Source of the DNA: Pseudomonas xionganensis
Lineage (GTDB): Bacteria > Pseudomonadota > Gammaproteobacteria > Pseudomonadales > Pseudomonadaceae
DNA length: 64,000 bases
Reading direction: 5' to 3'
Assembly (NCBI RefSeq): GCF_009763245.1
Contig: NZ_WKJZ01000001.1
Location: 2,186,941-2,250,940, forward strand
Each line of letters begins with the position of its first letter. The first letter of the stretch is position 1. Shown one piece after another: positions 55,303 through 64,000 of this stretch. The position numbers were made by a program, and so were the translations under genes. The notes beneath the pieces were generated by a model. The model worked only from the letters and a program-made list of their open reading frames with translations, was not told where the DNA came from and made no database searches.

Positions 55303-56463
55303 GTGAAACCTTTCCCCCGGAGCCTGCTGTTGCTGGCTCTGATCCTGGCGGCGATCAACCTGCGCCCGGGCATCACCTCCCTGGCGCCGCTGATCGAGCG
55401 AATCGCCAGCGAGCTGGCCCTGAACCGTTCCCTGATCAGCCTGACCACGGCGCTGCCGGTGCTGTGCATGGGCCTGCTGGCGCCGCTGGCGCCGCGCCTG
55501 GCCGTGCGCTTTGGTCTGGAGCGCACCATTGCCCTGTGCATGGGGCTGATTACCCTGGCCCTGCTGCTGCGCCTGGCCGGGCATTTCAGCCTGCTGCTGA
55601 TTGGCAGCGCCGTGCTGCTGGGGGCCGGGATTGCCGTGGCCGGCCCGCTGCTATCCGGCTTTATCAAGCGCCACTTCGCCGGGCACATGGGCAGCGTGGT
55701 GGGGTGGTACTCCCTGAGCATGGCCATTGGCGGTGCGGCCGGCGCGGTGCTGACCGCGCCGGTGACCCAGTGGCTGCGCGACGACTGGGCCTGGGGCCTG
55801 GGCTTCTGGGCGCTGCCGGCGCTGTTGGGGTTGCTGCTGTGGCTGTCTCTGCCCAATCGACGCGACATGCAGGAGAGCGGTAGCGTGCCGGTCGGTTTGC
55901 CCTGGGGCGAGCCTCGCGCCTGGCTGATCAGCGGTTTTTTTGCCCTCCAGGCCGGGCTGTTCTACGCCCTGGCCACCTGGTCGGTGGCGCGCTACCACGA
56001 GGCCGGTCTCAGTCTGCTGCATAGCAACAGCCTGTTCAGCGTGTCGATGCTGGCGGGGCTGCCGGGTTCTTTTCTGATGCCCTGGCTGGCCCAGCATTTT
56101 TTTAACCGCTACCGACTGTTGCTGGCCTGCGGTCTGCTTTCCTCCTTGAGTCTGGGCATGATCACCTTCGTGCCGACCTTTTTTCCCGAGGTCTGGGCCG
56201 TGACCATTGGCCTGGGGCTGGGCGGCTCCTTTGCCCTGTCCCTGGTACTGCCCCTGTACGAAGCCGGTTCGCCCCTGGCGGTCAGCCGCTGGACCTCGAT
56301 GATGCTGTTTGTCGGCTACAGCCTGGCCTGCCTGACGCCCATGCTCACGGGCCTGGCCCGGGACCTGGCTGGGCATTACCAGCTGCCCTTTATGGTGCTG
56401 ACGGTGCTGGCATTGCTGATGAGCGGTGTGGCCTGGGCATTGGGCAAGGGGCGGTGCGACTAG
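55303..56463 (+). CDS. CynX/NimT-type MFS transporter
   Basis: A 12-helix transporter of the cyanate permease (CynX) family: LLLLALILAAINLRPGITSLAPLIERIASELALNRSLISLTTALPVLCMGLLAPLAPRLAVRFGLERTI is the family-specific start, and GSVVGWYSLSMAIGGAAGA, LSLVLPLYEAGSPLAVSRWTSMMLFVGYSLACLTPML follow. Members export or import small anions or nitroimidazoles; a cyanase gene is not present here, so cyanate is not implied. The start is uncertain: GTG 55303 (VKPFPRS) or an upstream TTG at 55273. Confidence 0.87.
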   Translation: MKPFPRSLLLLALILAAINLRPGITSLAPLIERIASELALNRSLISLTTALPVLCMGLLAPLAPRLAVRFGLERTIALCMGLITLALLLRLAGHFSLLLIGSAVLLGAGIAVAGPLLSGFIKRHFAGHMGSVVGWYSLSMAIGGAAGAVLTAPVTQWLRDDWAWGLGFWALPALLGLLLWLSLPNRRDMQESGSVPVGLPWGEPRAWLISGFFALQAGLFYALATWSVARYHEAGLSLLHSNSLFSVSMLAGLPGSFLMPWLAQHFFNRYRLLLACGLLSSLSLGMITFVPTFFPEVWAVTIGLGLGGSFALSLVLPLYEAGSPLAVSRWTSMMLFVGYSLACLTPMLTGLARDLAGHYQLPFMVLTVLALLMSGVAWALGKGRCD

Positions 56464-56657
56464 GTACTGCCTGCCGGCAGCGGTGGGGAGCACTTCATGC
56501 ACCCGCGCCGCCGACATACGGCGGTGCGCACGGGGTATCTCAGGCCCTGTGGCCATGCCCCGGTTTATTGACTGGCCAGAGGCATTTTTAGCCGCAGTTC
56601 CTTTCTTGCCTGACACGCCTGTGATAGAAGGCAGCCTAGTTTTTCAGGAGTGACGGT

Positions 56658-57086
56658 GTGGAGTCGGAATCCATCGTTTATGGCTGCATCCGCGACTGCC
56701 CCTCGGCCAGTGCGGCGGAGAGCCGTTTGCGCCGCGAGATCAATCGTCAGGTTCTGGATAGCTTGCCTGCGGGCGATGCCTGGAGCCTGCTGGGGCGTGA
56801 GATGTTCGCCTGCAGCGAGCAGCCGCTGGAGGCTGCCCTGCAGACCCAGGTGATCCACTTCGGCGCCAGCTACCGTACGGTGGAATACGAGTGGGCGCTG
56901 TGGATCCAGCAGTTCGAGGCGCTGCTCAAGCGCCTGTACTGGGCCAGTGCCGTGGTGCATCTGGAAACCGAACTCAACGGCACCCATACCTTTCGCTGGG
57001 AATCGGACAACGGCCTGCACAGCCCCCATGAAGGGGATCTGCGGGTTAGATGCGCCTGGGAGCGCGAAGGCGGGCTGCGCAGCTAG
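56658..57086 (+). CDS. Conserved hypothetical protein, 142 aa
   Basis: I do not recognise a named family. It starts at GTG 56658 with AGGAG about 7 nt upstream. The chain is mixed alpha/beta with a strongly acidic and tryptophan-rich second half (YRTVEYEWALWIQQFEALLKRLYWASAVVHLETELNGTHTFRWE). No signal or membrane segment. The segment RDCPSASAAESRLRREINRQVLDSL in the first third is basic. The gene converges on yheU (12 nt apart), sharing no visible terminator. Confidence 0.7.
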   Translation: MESESIVYGCIRDCPSASAAESRLRREINRQVLDSLPAGDAWSLLGREMFACSEQPLEAALQTQVIHFGASYRTVEYEWALWIQQFEALLKRLYWASAVVHLETELNGTHTFRWESDNGLHSPHEGDLRVRCAWEREGGLRS

Positions 57087-57098
57087 GCAGCTGTTGCT

Positions 57099-57338
57099 TC
57101 AGTCCTGCAGCGCGTCCAGCCATTCGCGCGGCACATCGCGCTTCAGCGCCAGCTGACACTGCTGGCTGTCGGCATCAAAGACAATCACCGCCTCGCCCTT
57201 GTCCAGCGCCCGACGCACTCGCTGCACGCGAGTATCCAGTGGGGTTTCGTCGCCATTGTCGGTGCCGTCACGGGTGACGAAGTCTTCGATCAGGCGGGTC
57301 AGGGTATCGGCTTCAAGCAGGTGGACGGGGATCAGCAC
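57099..57338 (-). CDS. yheU: YheU family protein (UPF0270)
   Basis: A 79-aa protein that matches UPF0270 over its length: MLIPVHLLEADTLTRLIEDFVTRDGTDNGDETPLDTRVQRVRRAL and GEAVIVFDADSQQCQLAL. The function is unknown. It lies directly behind the hybrid kinase on the minus strand, an arrangement I recall from P. aeruginosa, where it sits next to a similar sensor near the NAGGN genes. Confidence 0.9.
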   Translation of the reverse strand: MLIPVHLLEADTLTRLIEDFVTRDGTDNGDETPLDTRVQRVRRALDKGEAVIVFDADSQQCQLALKRDVPREWLDALQD

Positions 57339-57385
57339 GGTAAGTTCTCCAGGGCGGCGCCGATCATAGCCGAGGGCAGGGCGTT

Positions 57386-60136
<2,751 letters not shown>

Positions 60137-60218
60137 GTGTCGATCTCTTTGTTCTTATCCGGGCGGCAGTCTTGCGCCCTCGCGTTAGCTGCCACTTTGC
60201 CCGGATGCGCGGGCGCCA

Positions 60219-61409
60219 TCAAGGGTCTTGATCACGGCAGCCGATCAGGCTGTCCACGTCCGGGACACGGGTATCGCTTTCCATCTGTGCATTGTGTTCC
60301 AGCTGGTGGCTGAAGCGCTCCAGGGAGCCCTGGGCGGGCTGGGCGTCGCTGGCAAAGACCGGCGGGCTGAGCAGGTAGGCCGTCAGCAGGCGGCTGAGGG
60401 CCTTGAGGCTGTCGAGATGGGTGCGCTCATAGCCATGGGTGGCGTCACAGCCAAAGGCCAGCAGGGCGGTGCGGATATCATGGCCGGCGGTAATCGCCGA
60501 CTGTGCATCGCTGTGGTAGTAGCGAAACAGGTCGCGACGCACCGGGATTTCGTGCTCGCCGGCCAGGCGCAGCAACTGGCGTGACAGGTGATAGTCATAA
60601 GGGCCGCCGGAATCCTGCATGGCCACGCTGACGGTGTGCTCGCTGGACTGCTGGCCCGGCGCCACCGGGGCGATATCGATACCGACGAACTCGCTGACAT
60701 CCCAGGGCAGGGCGGCCGCCGCCCCGGAGCCGACTTCTTCGGTGATGGTAAACAGCGGATGGCAGTCGATTTCGGGAACCAGGCCGCTGTCGACAATGGC
60801 CTTGAGCGAGGCCAGCAACGCCGCCACACCGGCCTTGTCATCCAGATGGCGGGCGCTGATATGACCGCTCTCGGTGAACTCCGGCAGGGGGTCGAAGGCG
60901 ACAAAGTCGCCCACTGCAATGCCCAAGGATTCGCAATCGGCGCGGGTGCTGCAGTAGGCGTCCAGGCGCAGTTCGACGTGATCCCAGCTGATCGGCAGGG
61001 TATCCACCGCCGTATTGAAGGCGTGGCCGGAGGCCATCAGCGGCAATACGCTGCCGCGCAGCACGCCGTGGTCGGTAAACAGGCTGACCCGGCTGCCTTC
61101 GGCAAAGCGGCTGGACCAGCAGCCCACCGCCGCCAGGCCCAGGCGGCCGTTGTCCTGAATTTCGCGCACGCTGGCGCCGATGGTGTCGAGGTGAGCGGAC
61201 ACGGCCCGGTCCGGGCTGCTCTGCTTGCCCTTGAGGGTGCCGCGAATGGTGCCGCGGCGGGTCATCTCGAAGGGGATGCCGAGTTCTTCCAGGCGCTCGG
61301 CCACATAACGCACGATGGTGTCGGTAAAGCCGGTGGGGCTGGGGATGGCCAGCATCTCCAGCAACACCTTTTGCAGATAGTCAAGGTCGGGTTCGGGGAG
61401 TTTCTGCAT
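60219..61409 (-). CDS. M42-family peptidase of the NAGGN osmolyte locus
   Basis: A 396-aa metallopeptidase of the M42 glutamyl aminopeptidase type. Metal-site motifs are present: RAVSAHLDTIG (the first His/Asp), LDDKAGVAALLASL and FTITEEVGSGAAAALP (the catalytic Glu pair), and a C-terminal GCDATHGYERTHLDSL. Homologues in Pseudomonas are annotated as the peptidase of the N-acetylglutaminylglutamine amide system, where it may recycle the dipeptide. AGGAGAAG before ATG 61407-61409 fixes the start. It is third in order after asnO and ngg, in the same direction. Confidence 0.9.
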   Translation of the reverse strand: MQKLPEPDLDYLQKVLLEMLAIPSPTGFTDTIVRYVAERLEELGIPFEMTRRGTIRGTLKGKQSSPDRAVSAHLDTIGASVREIQDNGRLGLAAVGCWSSRFAEGSRVSLFTDHGVLRGSVLPLMASGHAFNTAVDTLPISWDHVELRLDAYCSTRADCESLGIAVGDFVAFDPLPEFTESGHISARHLDDKAGVAALLASLKAIVDSGLVPEIDCHPLFTITEEVGSGAAAALPWDVSEFVGIDIAPVAPGQQSSEHTVSVAMQDSGGPYDYHLSRQLLRLAGEHEIPVRRDLFRYYHSDAQSAITAGHDIRTALLAFGCDATHGYERTHLDSLKALSRLLTAYLLSPPVFASDAQPAQGSLERFSHQLEHNAQMESDTRVPDVDSLIGCRDQDP

Positions 61410-61455
61410 AGGGCTTCTCCTGGCAAAAATCATCTGGGCGGCTGGCCATCTCATC

Positions 61456-61524
61456 GGATGGATGGCGCGATATCCATCCACCCCAATCGCTCTGGTGGAT
61501 GAGAAAAGCGTCATCCACCCTACG
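61456..61524. repeat. GTAGGGTGG-family repeat, copy 6 (partial left end)
   Basis: GGATGGATGGCGCGATATCCATCCACC and GGTGGATGAgaaaagcgTCATCCACCCTAC. The left end lacks the GTAGGG half; it lies in the ngg-peptidase spacer. Confidence 0.75.
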
Positions 61525-61597
61525 CAGGCCCATAGCCGGTGGAGGTGGCGCCGCCCTGTCCGGCGCTCTGGATACAGGGCGGGCAAGCGCCTATCGG

Positions 61598-63337
61598 TTA
61601 GCTCGGCACCTGGCTCAAGGGGAACAGCAGGTCGATAAAGCGCTCGGCAGTCGGCTGCGGTTCATGGTTGGCCAGGCCGGCGCGCTCGTTGGCCTCGATA
61701 AACACATGCTCGGCCTGGTCGGCGGCCGGTACCAGCAGGTCCAGGCCCACCACCGGGATTTCCAGGGCACGCGCGGCCTTGATTGCCGCCTCCTGCAGGG
61801 CCGGGTGGAGGATGGCGGTGACATCTTCCAGGGTGCCGCCGGTGTGCAGGTTGGCGGTCTTGCGCACGGCCAGGCGCTGGCCCGCCGCTAGCACGCTGCT
61901 GTAGTCGAGGCCGGCACCGTGCAGGGTACGCAGGGTTTCGCCGTCCTTGGGGATGCGGCTTTCGCCGCCGGTGGCGGCTTCACGGCGCCGGCTCTGGGCG
62001 TCGATCAATTCGCCGATGCTGTGCCGACCATCACCGACGACCTCGGCCGGGCGGCGAATGGCGGCGGCGACCACCTCATAGCCAATCACCAGCACGCGCA
62101 GGTCGTGGCCTTCATGGAAACTTTCCAGTAGCACGCGCTGGTCGAATACCCGGGCGCGTTCGATGGCGTCCTGCACTTCGCCGGGGCTGCGCAGATCCAC
62201 CGCCACCCCCTGGCCCTGTTCACCGTCAACCGGCTTGACCACCAGGCGGCCGTGCTCTGCGAGAAAGGCGGCGTTGTCCTCGGCACTGCCGGCCAGGCGC
62301 TGCGCCGGTACGCTCAAACCGGCGCGCGACAGGGCGCGGTGGGTCAGGCGCTTGTCCTGGCACAGGGTCATGCTCACCGCGCTGGTCAGGTCGGTCAGCG
62401 ATTCGCGGCAGCGGATGCGCCGGCCGCCCTGGCTCAGGGTGAACAGACCGGCGGCGGCATCGTCCACCTGCACCTCAATGCCGCGGCGCAGGGCCTCGTC
62501 GACGATGATCCGCGCATAGGGGTTCATCTCGCTGTGGGGGCCGGGGCCAAGGAACAGCGGCTGGTTGATGCCGTTCTTGCGCTTGATGCTGAAGGTCTGC
62601 AGCGGGCGGAAGCCGAGCTTGGCATAGAGCCGCTTGGCCTGGTCGTTGTCGTGCAGCACAGACAGATCCAGGTAACTCAGGCCCCGACTCATAAAGTGCT
62701 CGATCAGGTGGCGCACCAGCACCTCGCCGACTCCGGGGCGGCTGCACTGCGGGTCCACGGCCAGGCACCAGAGGCTGCTGCCGTGTTCCGGGTCCTGATA
62801 GGCCTTGTGGTGATTGAGGCCCATGACGCTGCCGATCACCGCGCCGCTGTCTTCATCCTCGGCCAGCCAGTACACCGGGCCACCCTGGTGACGCGGGGTG
62901 AGCTTGGTCGGATCGATGGGCAGCATGCCGCGCATCTGGTACAGGCAGTTGATGGCTTGCCAGTCTTCCTCGTTCTGCGCGCGGCGCACGCGAAAACCAC
63001 GGAAGCCGCGCCGCGCCGGACGGTAGTCGGTGAACCACAGGCGCAGGGTGTCGGAGGGGTCGAGAAACAGCTGTTGCGGGGCCTGGGCCAGAACCTGGTG
63101 CGGCGCGGCGACATACAGGGCGATATCCCGCTCGCCGGGTTGCTCGCTCAGCAAGGCTGCGGCCAGGGCGGCGGGGTCCGGGTAGGTGTGGCCGATCAGC
63201 AGGCGGCCCCAGCCGCAGTGCACGGCCCTGGGCTGGCCCAGTTCGCTGTCCGGCTCTTCGGCAAAACGGGCCTGCAGCCGTTCGTAGGAGGGCGACTGGC
63301 CGCGCAGCAGGCGTTGGTTAAAGGCAGTGGCGCGCAT
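61598..63337 (-). CDS. ngg: N-acetylglutaminylglutamine synthetase
   Basis: A 579-aa fusion of an N-terminal GNAT acetyltransferase (SLWCLAVDPQCSRPGVGEVLVRHLIEHF, LSVLHDNDQAKRLYAKLGFRPLQ) and a C-terminal ATP-grasp ligase (RLVVKPVDGEQGQGVAVDL and VVGLDLLVPAADQAEHVFIEANERAGL). It would acetylate glutamine and join a second glutamine, giving N-acetylglutaminylglutamine, which the upstream amidotransferase then converts to the amide osmolyte. The start at 63337 (MRATAFNQRLLRGQSPSYERL) has AAAGGAC upstream. The assignment as ngg follows from domain order and from asnO and the M42 gene on either side. Confidence 0.93.
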   Translation of the reverse strand: MRATAFNQRLLRGQSPSYERLQARFAEEPDSELGQPRAVHCGWGRLLIGHTYPDPAALAAALLSEQPGERDIALYVAAPHQVLAQAPQQLFLDPSDTLRLWFTDYRPARRGFRGFRVRRAQNEEDWQAINCLYQMRGMLPIDPTKLTPRHQGGPVYWLAEDEDSGAVIGSVMGLNHHKAYQDPEHGSSLWCLAVDPQCSRPGVGEVLVRHLIEHFMSRGLSYLDLSVLHDNDQAKRLYAKLGFRPLQTFSIKRKNGINQPLFLGPGPHSEMNPYARIIVDEALRRGIEVQVDDAAAGLFTLSQGGRRIRCRESLTDLTSAVSMTLCQDKRLTHRALSRAGLSVPAQRLAGSAEDNAAFLAEHGRLVVKPVDGEQGQGVAVDLRSPGEVQDAIERARVFDQRVLLESFHEGHDLRVLVIGYEVVAAAIRRPAEVVGDGRHSIGELIDAQSRRREAATGGESRIPKDGETLRTLHGAGLDYSSVLAAGQRLAVRKTANLHTGGTLEDVTAILHPALQEAAIKAARALEIPVVGLDLLVPAADQAEHVFIEANERAGLANHEPQPTAERFIDLLFPLSQVPS

Positions 63338-63437
63338 GGAAATTGTCCTTTGCTGTCTGCAACGCCCGGATCGGGTCCGGGCATAAATGGAGTCGTGACA
63401 TCCCCGGATTGCATCCGGGCTACGGCGGTGCCAGAGC

Positions 63438-63503
63438 GTAGGGTGGATGTCGCTTTTCACATCCACCGTGTAGGTGGAAAACGTTTCGCGGTTTTCCACC
63501 CTG
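63438..63503. repeat. GTAGGGTGG-family repeat, copy 7
   Basis: GTAGGGTGGATGTcgcttttcACATCCACC, then GGTGGAAAACgtttcgcGGTTTTCCACCCTG. The second stem arm differs (GGAAAAC/GTTTTCC) with matched changes. It sits between asnO and ngg, followed towards ngg by further inverted repeats of the CCCGGAT...ATCCGGG kind (about 63366-63421). Confidence 0.85.
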
Positions 63504-63508
63504 CGCGT

Positions 63509-64000
63509 TTACAGTCCTTGCTCGTTCAGCCACAGGTTGAGTGCCGCCATCTGCCAGAGCTTGGAACCGCGCAGCGGGGTCAGCTGACCCTGGGGATCGC
63601 TCAGCAGGCGATCGAGCATGGCCGGGTTGAACAGGCCGCGGTCCTGGCTGGGATCGAGCAGCAGATCCTGCACCCAACCCAGGGTCGCGCCTTCCAGATG
63701 CTTGAGACCGGGCACCGGGAAGTAGCCCTTGGGCCGGTCGATCACCTCGCTGGGGATCACCTGGCGTGCGGCTTCCTTGAGCACATGCTTGCCGCCGTTC
63801 GGCAGCTTGAAACGGGCCGGGATACGCGCCGACAGTTCGGCCAGGCGGTAGTCGAGGAACGGCGTGCGTGCTTCCAGGCCCCAGGCCATGGTCATGTTGT
63901 CCACGCGCTTGACCGGGTCGTCGACCAGCATCACCGTGCTGTCCAGGCGCAGGGCCTTGTCCACCGCGGCAATGGCACCGGGCTGGGCGAAGTGCTGGCG
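63509..64000 (-). CDS. asnO: C-terminal part of N-acetylglutaminylglutamine amidotransferase
   Basis: The last 163 codons of a class B asparagine-synthetase-like protein; the frame runs off the right window end (the codons before base 63964 read RQHFAQPGAIAAVDKALRL). Visible marks are VDNMTMAWGLEARTPFLDYRLAEL, FKLPNGGKHVLKEAARQVIPSEVIDRPKGYFPVP and KLWQMAALNLWLNEQGL, typical of the AsnB synthetase domain. With ngg and the M42 peptidase behind it on the same strand, it is the amidating enzyme of NAGGN osmolyte synthesis, rather than a primary asparagine synthetase. Confidence 0.9.
   Translation of the reverse strand, partial: RQHFAQPGAIAAVDKALRLDSTVMLVDDPVKRVDNMTMAWGLEARTPFLDYRLAELSARIPARFKLPNGGKHVLKEAARQVIPSEVIDRPKGYFPVPGLKHLEGATLGWVQDLLLDPSQDRGLFNPAMLDRLLSDPQGQLTPLRGSKLWQMAALNLWLNEQGL

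Overview
The window reads as a stretch of chromosome from a Pseudomonas species, not P. aeruginosa itself. The evidence is high GC coding with strong G/C third-position bias, the block mtnA-gyrA-serC-pheA-hisC-tyrA/aroA-cmk-rpsA, the tyrA::aroA gene fusion, rmf back to back with rlmL, a PPK2-type AMP phosphotransferase followed by a thiolase, and the N-acetylglutaminylglutamine amide (NAGGN) osmolyte genes. Most genes are ordinary housekeeping or conserved Pseudomonas genes. Several blocks that I recall as separate in P. aeruginosa PAO1 are joined here, so the gene order is mosaic.

Layout. 1-2.55 kb: the AT-richer C-terminal end of a giant RTX/VWA adhesin. 2.56-8.0 kb: a conserved hypothetical, a DUF2835 protein, pyrD, rmf with a structured leader, rlmKL. 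8.1-13.3 kb: mnmC, polyphosphate:AMP phosphotransferase, thiolase. 13.6-18.8 kb: EamA transporter, quinone oxidoreductase coupled to fumC, DUF2804, DUF2059, BolA. 18.8-31.2 kb: mtnA, gyrA and the serine/aromatic amino acid/rpsA run, in which genes overlap by 1-4 nt. 31.2-32.2 kb: a decayed IS3-family element where ihfB would be expected. 32.2-41.3 kb: folE, Smr, an isochorismatase-fold protein, a NhaD-like antiporter, prmB, aroC, an MFS transporter, and an acireductone-dioxygenase-like protein that has lost most metal ligands. 41.3-46 kb: a MITE-like element, small envelope genes, a chemoreceptor, an orphan TctC protein. 45-49.2 kb: an AraC regulator divergent from a Baeyer-Villiger monooxygenase/esterase/SDR operon. 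49.2-54.3 kb: rraB with a hairpin-rich leader, a glutamine amidotransferase, and an ATP-grasp/alpha-E/transglutaminase operon. 54.4-60.1 kb: SDR, CynX-type MFS, small conserved proteins, a 7TMR-DISM hybrid kinase. 60.2-64 kb: the NAGGN genes, with asnO cut by the window end.

Two non-coding themes stand out. At least seven copies of a roughly 65-75 bp double-hairpin repeat (ends GTAGGGTGG...CCACCCTAC) sit between genes, and in two cases the repeat end supplies the TAG stop codon of the neighbouring gene (mnmC, prmB). Several leaders look structured: rmf, gyrA, rpsA and rraB. The most system-like assemblies are the AraC/BVMO/esterase/SDR locus, with paired 21-bp-spaced operator-like half-sites, and the ATP-grasp/alpha-E/transglutaminase trio, whose biochemical role is still open. 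Neither is entirely novel. No CRISPR array, tRNA, rRNA, prophage or obvious defence island was seen.
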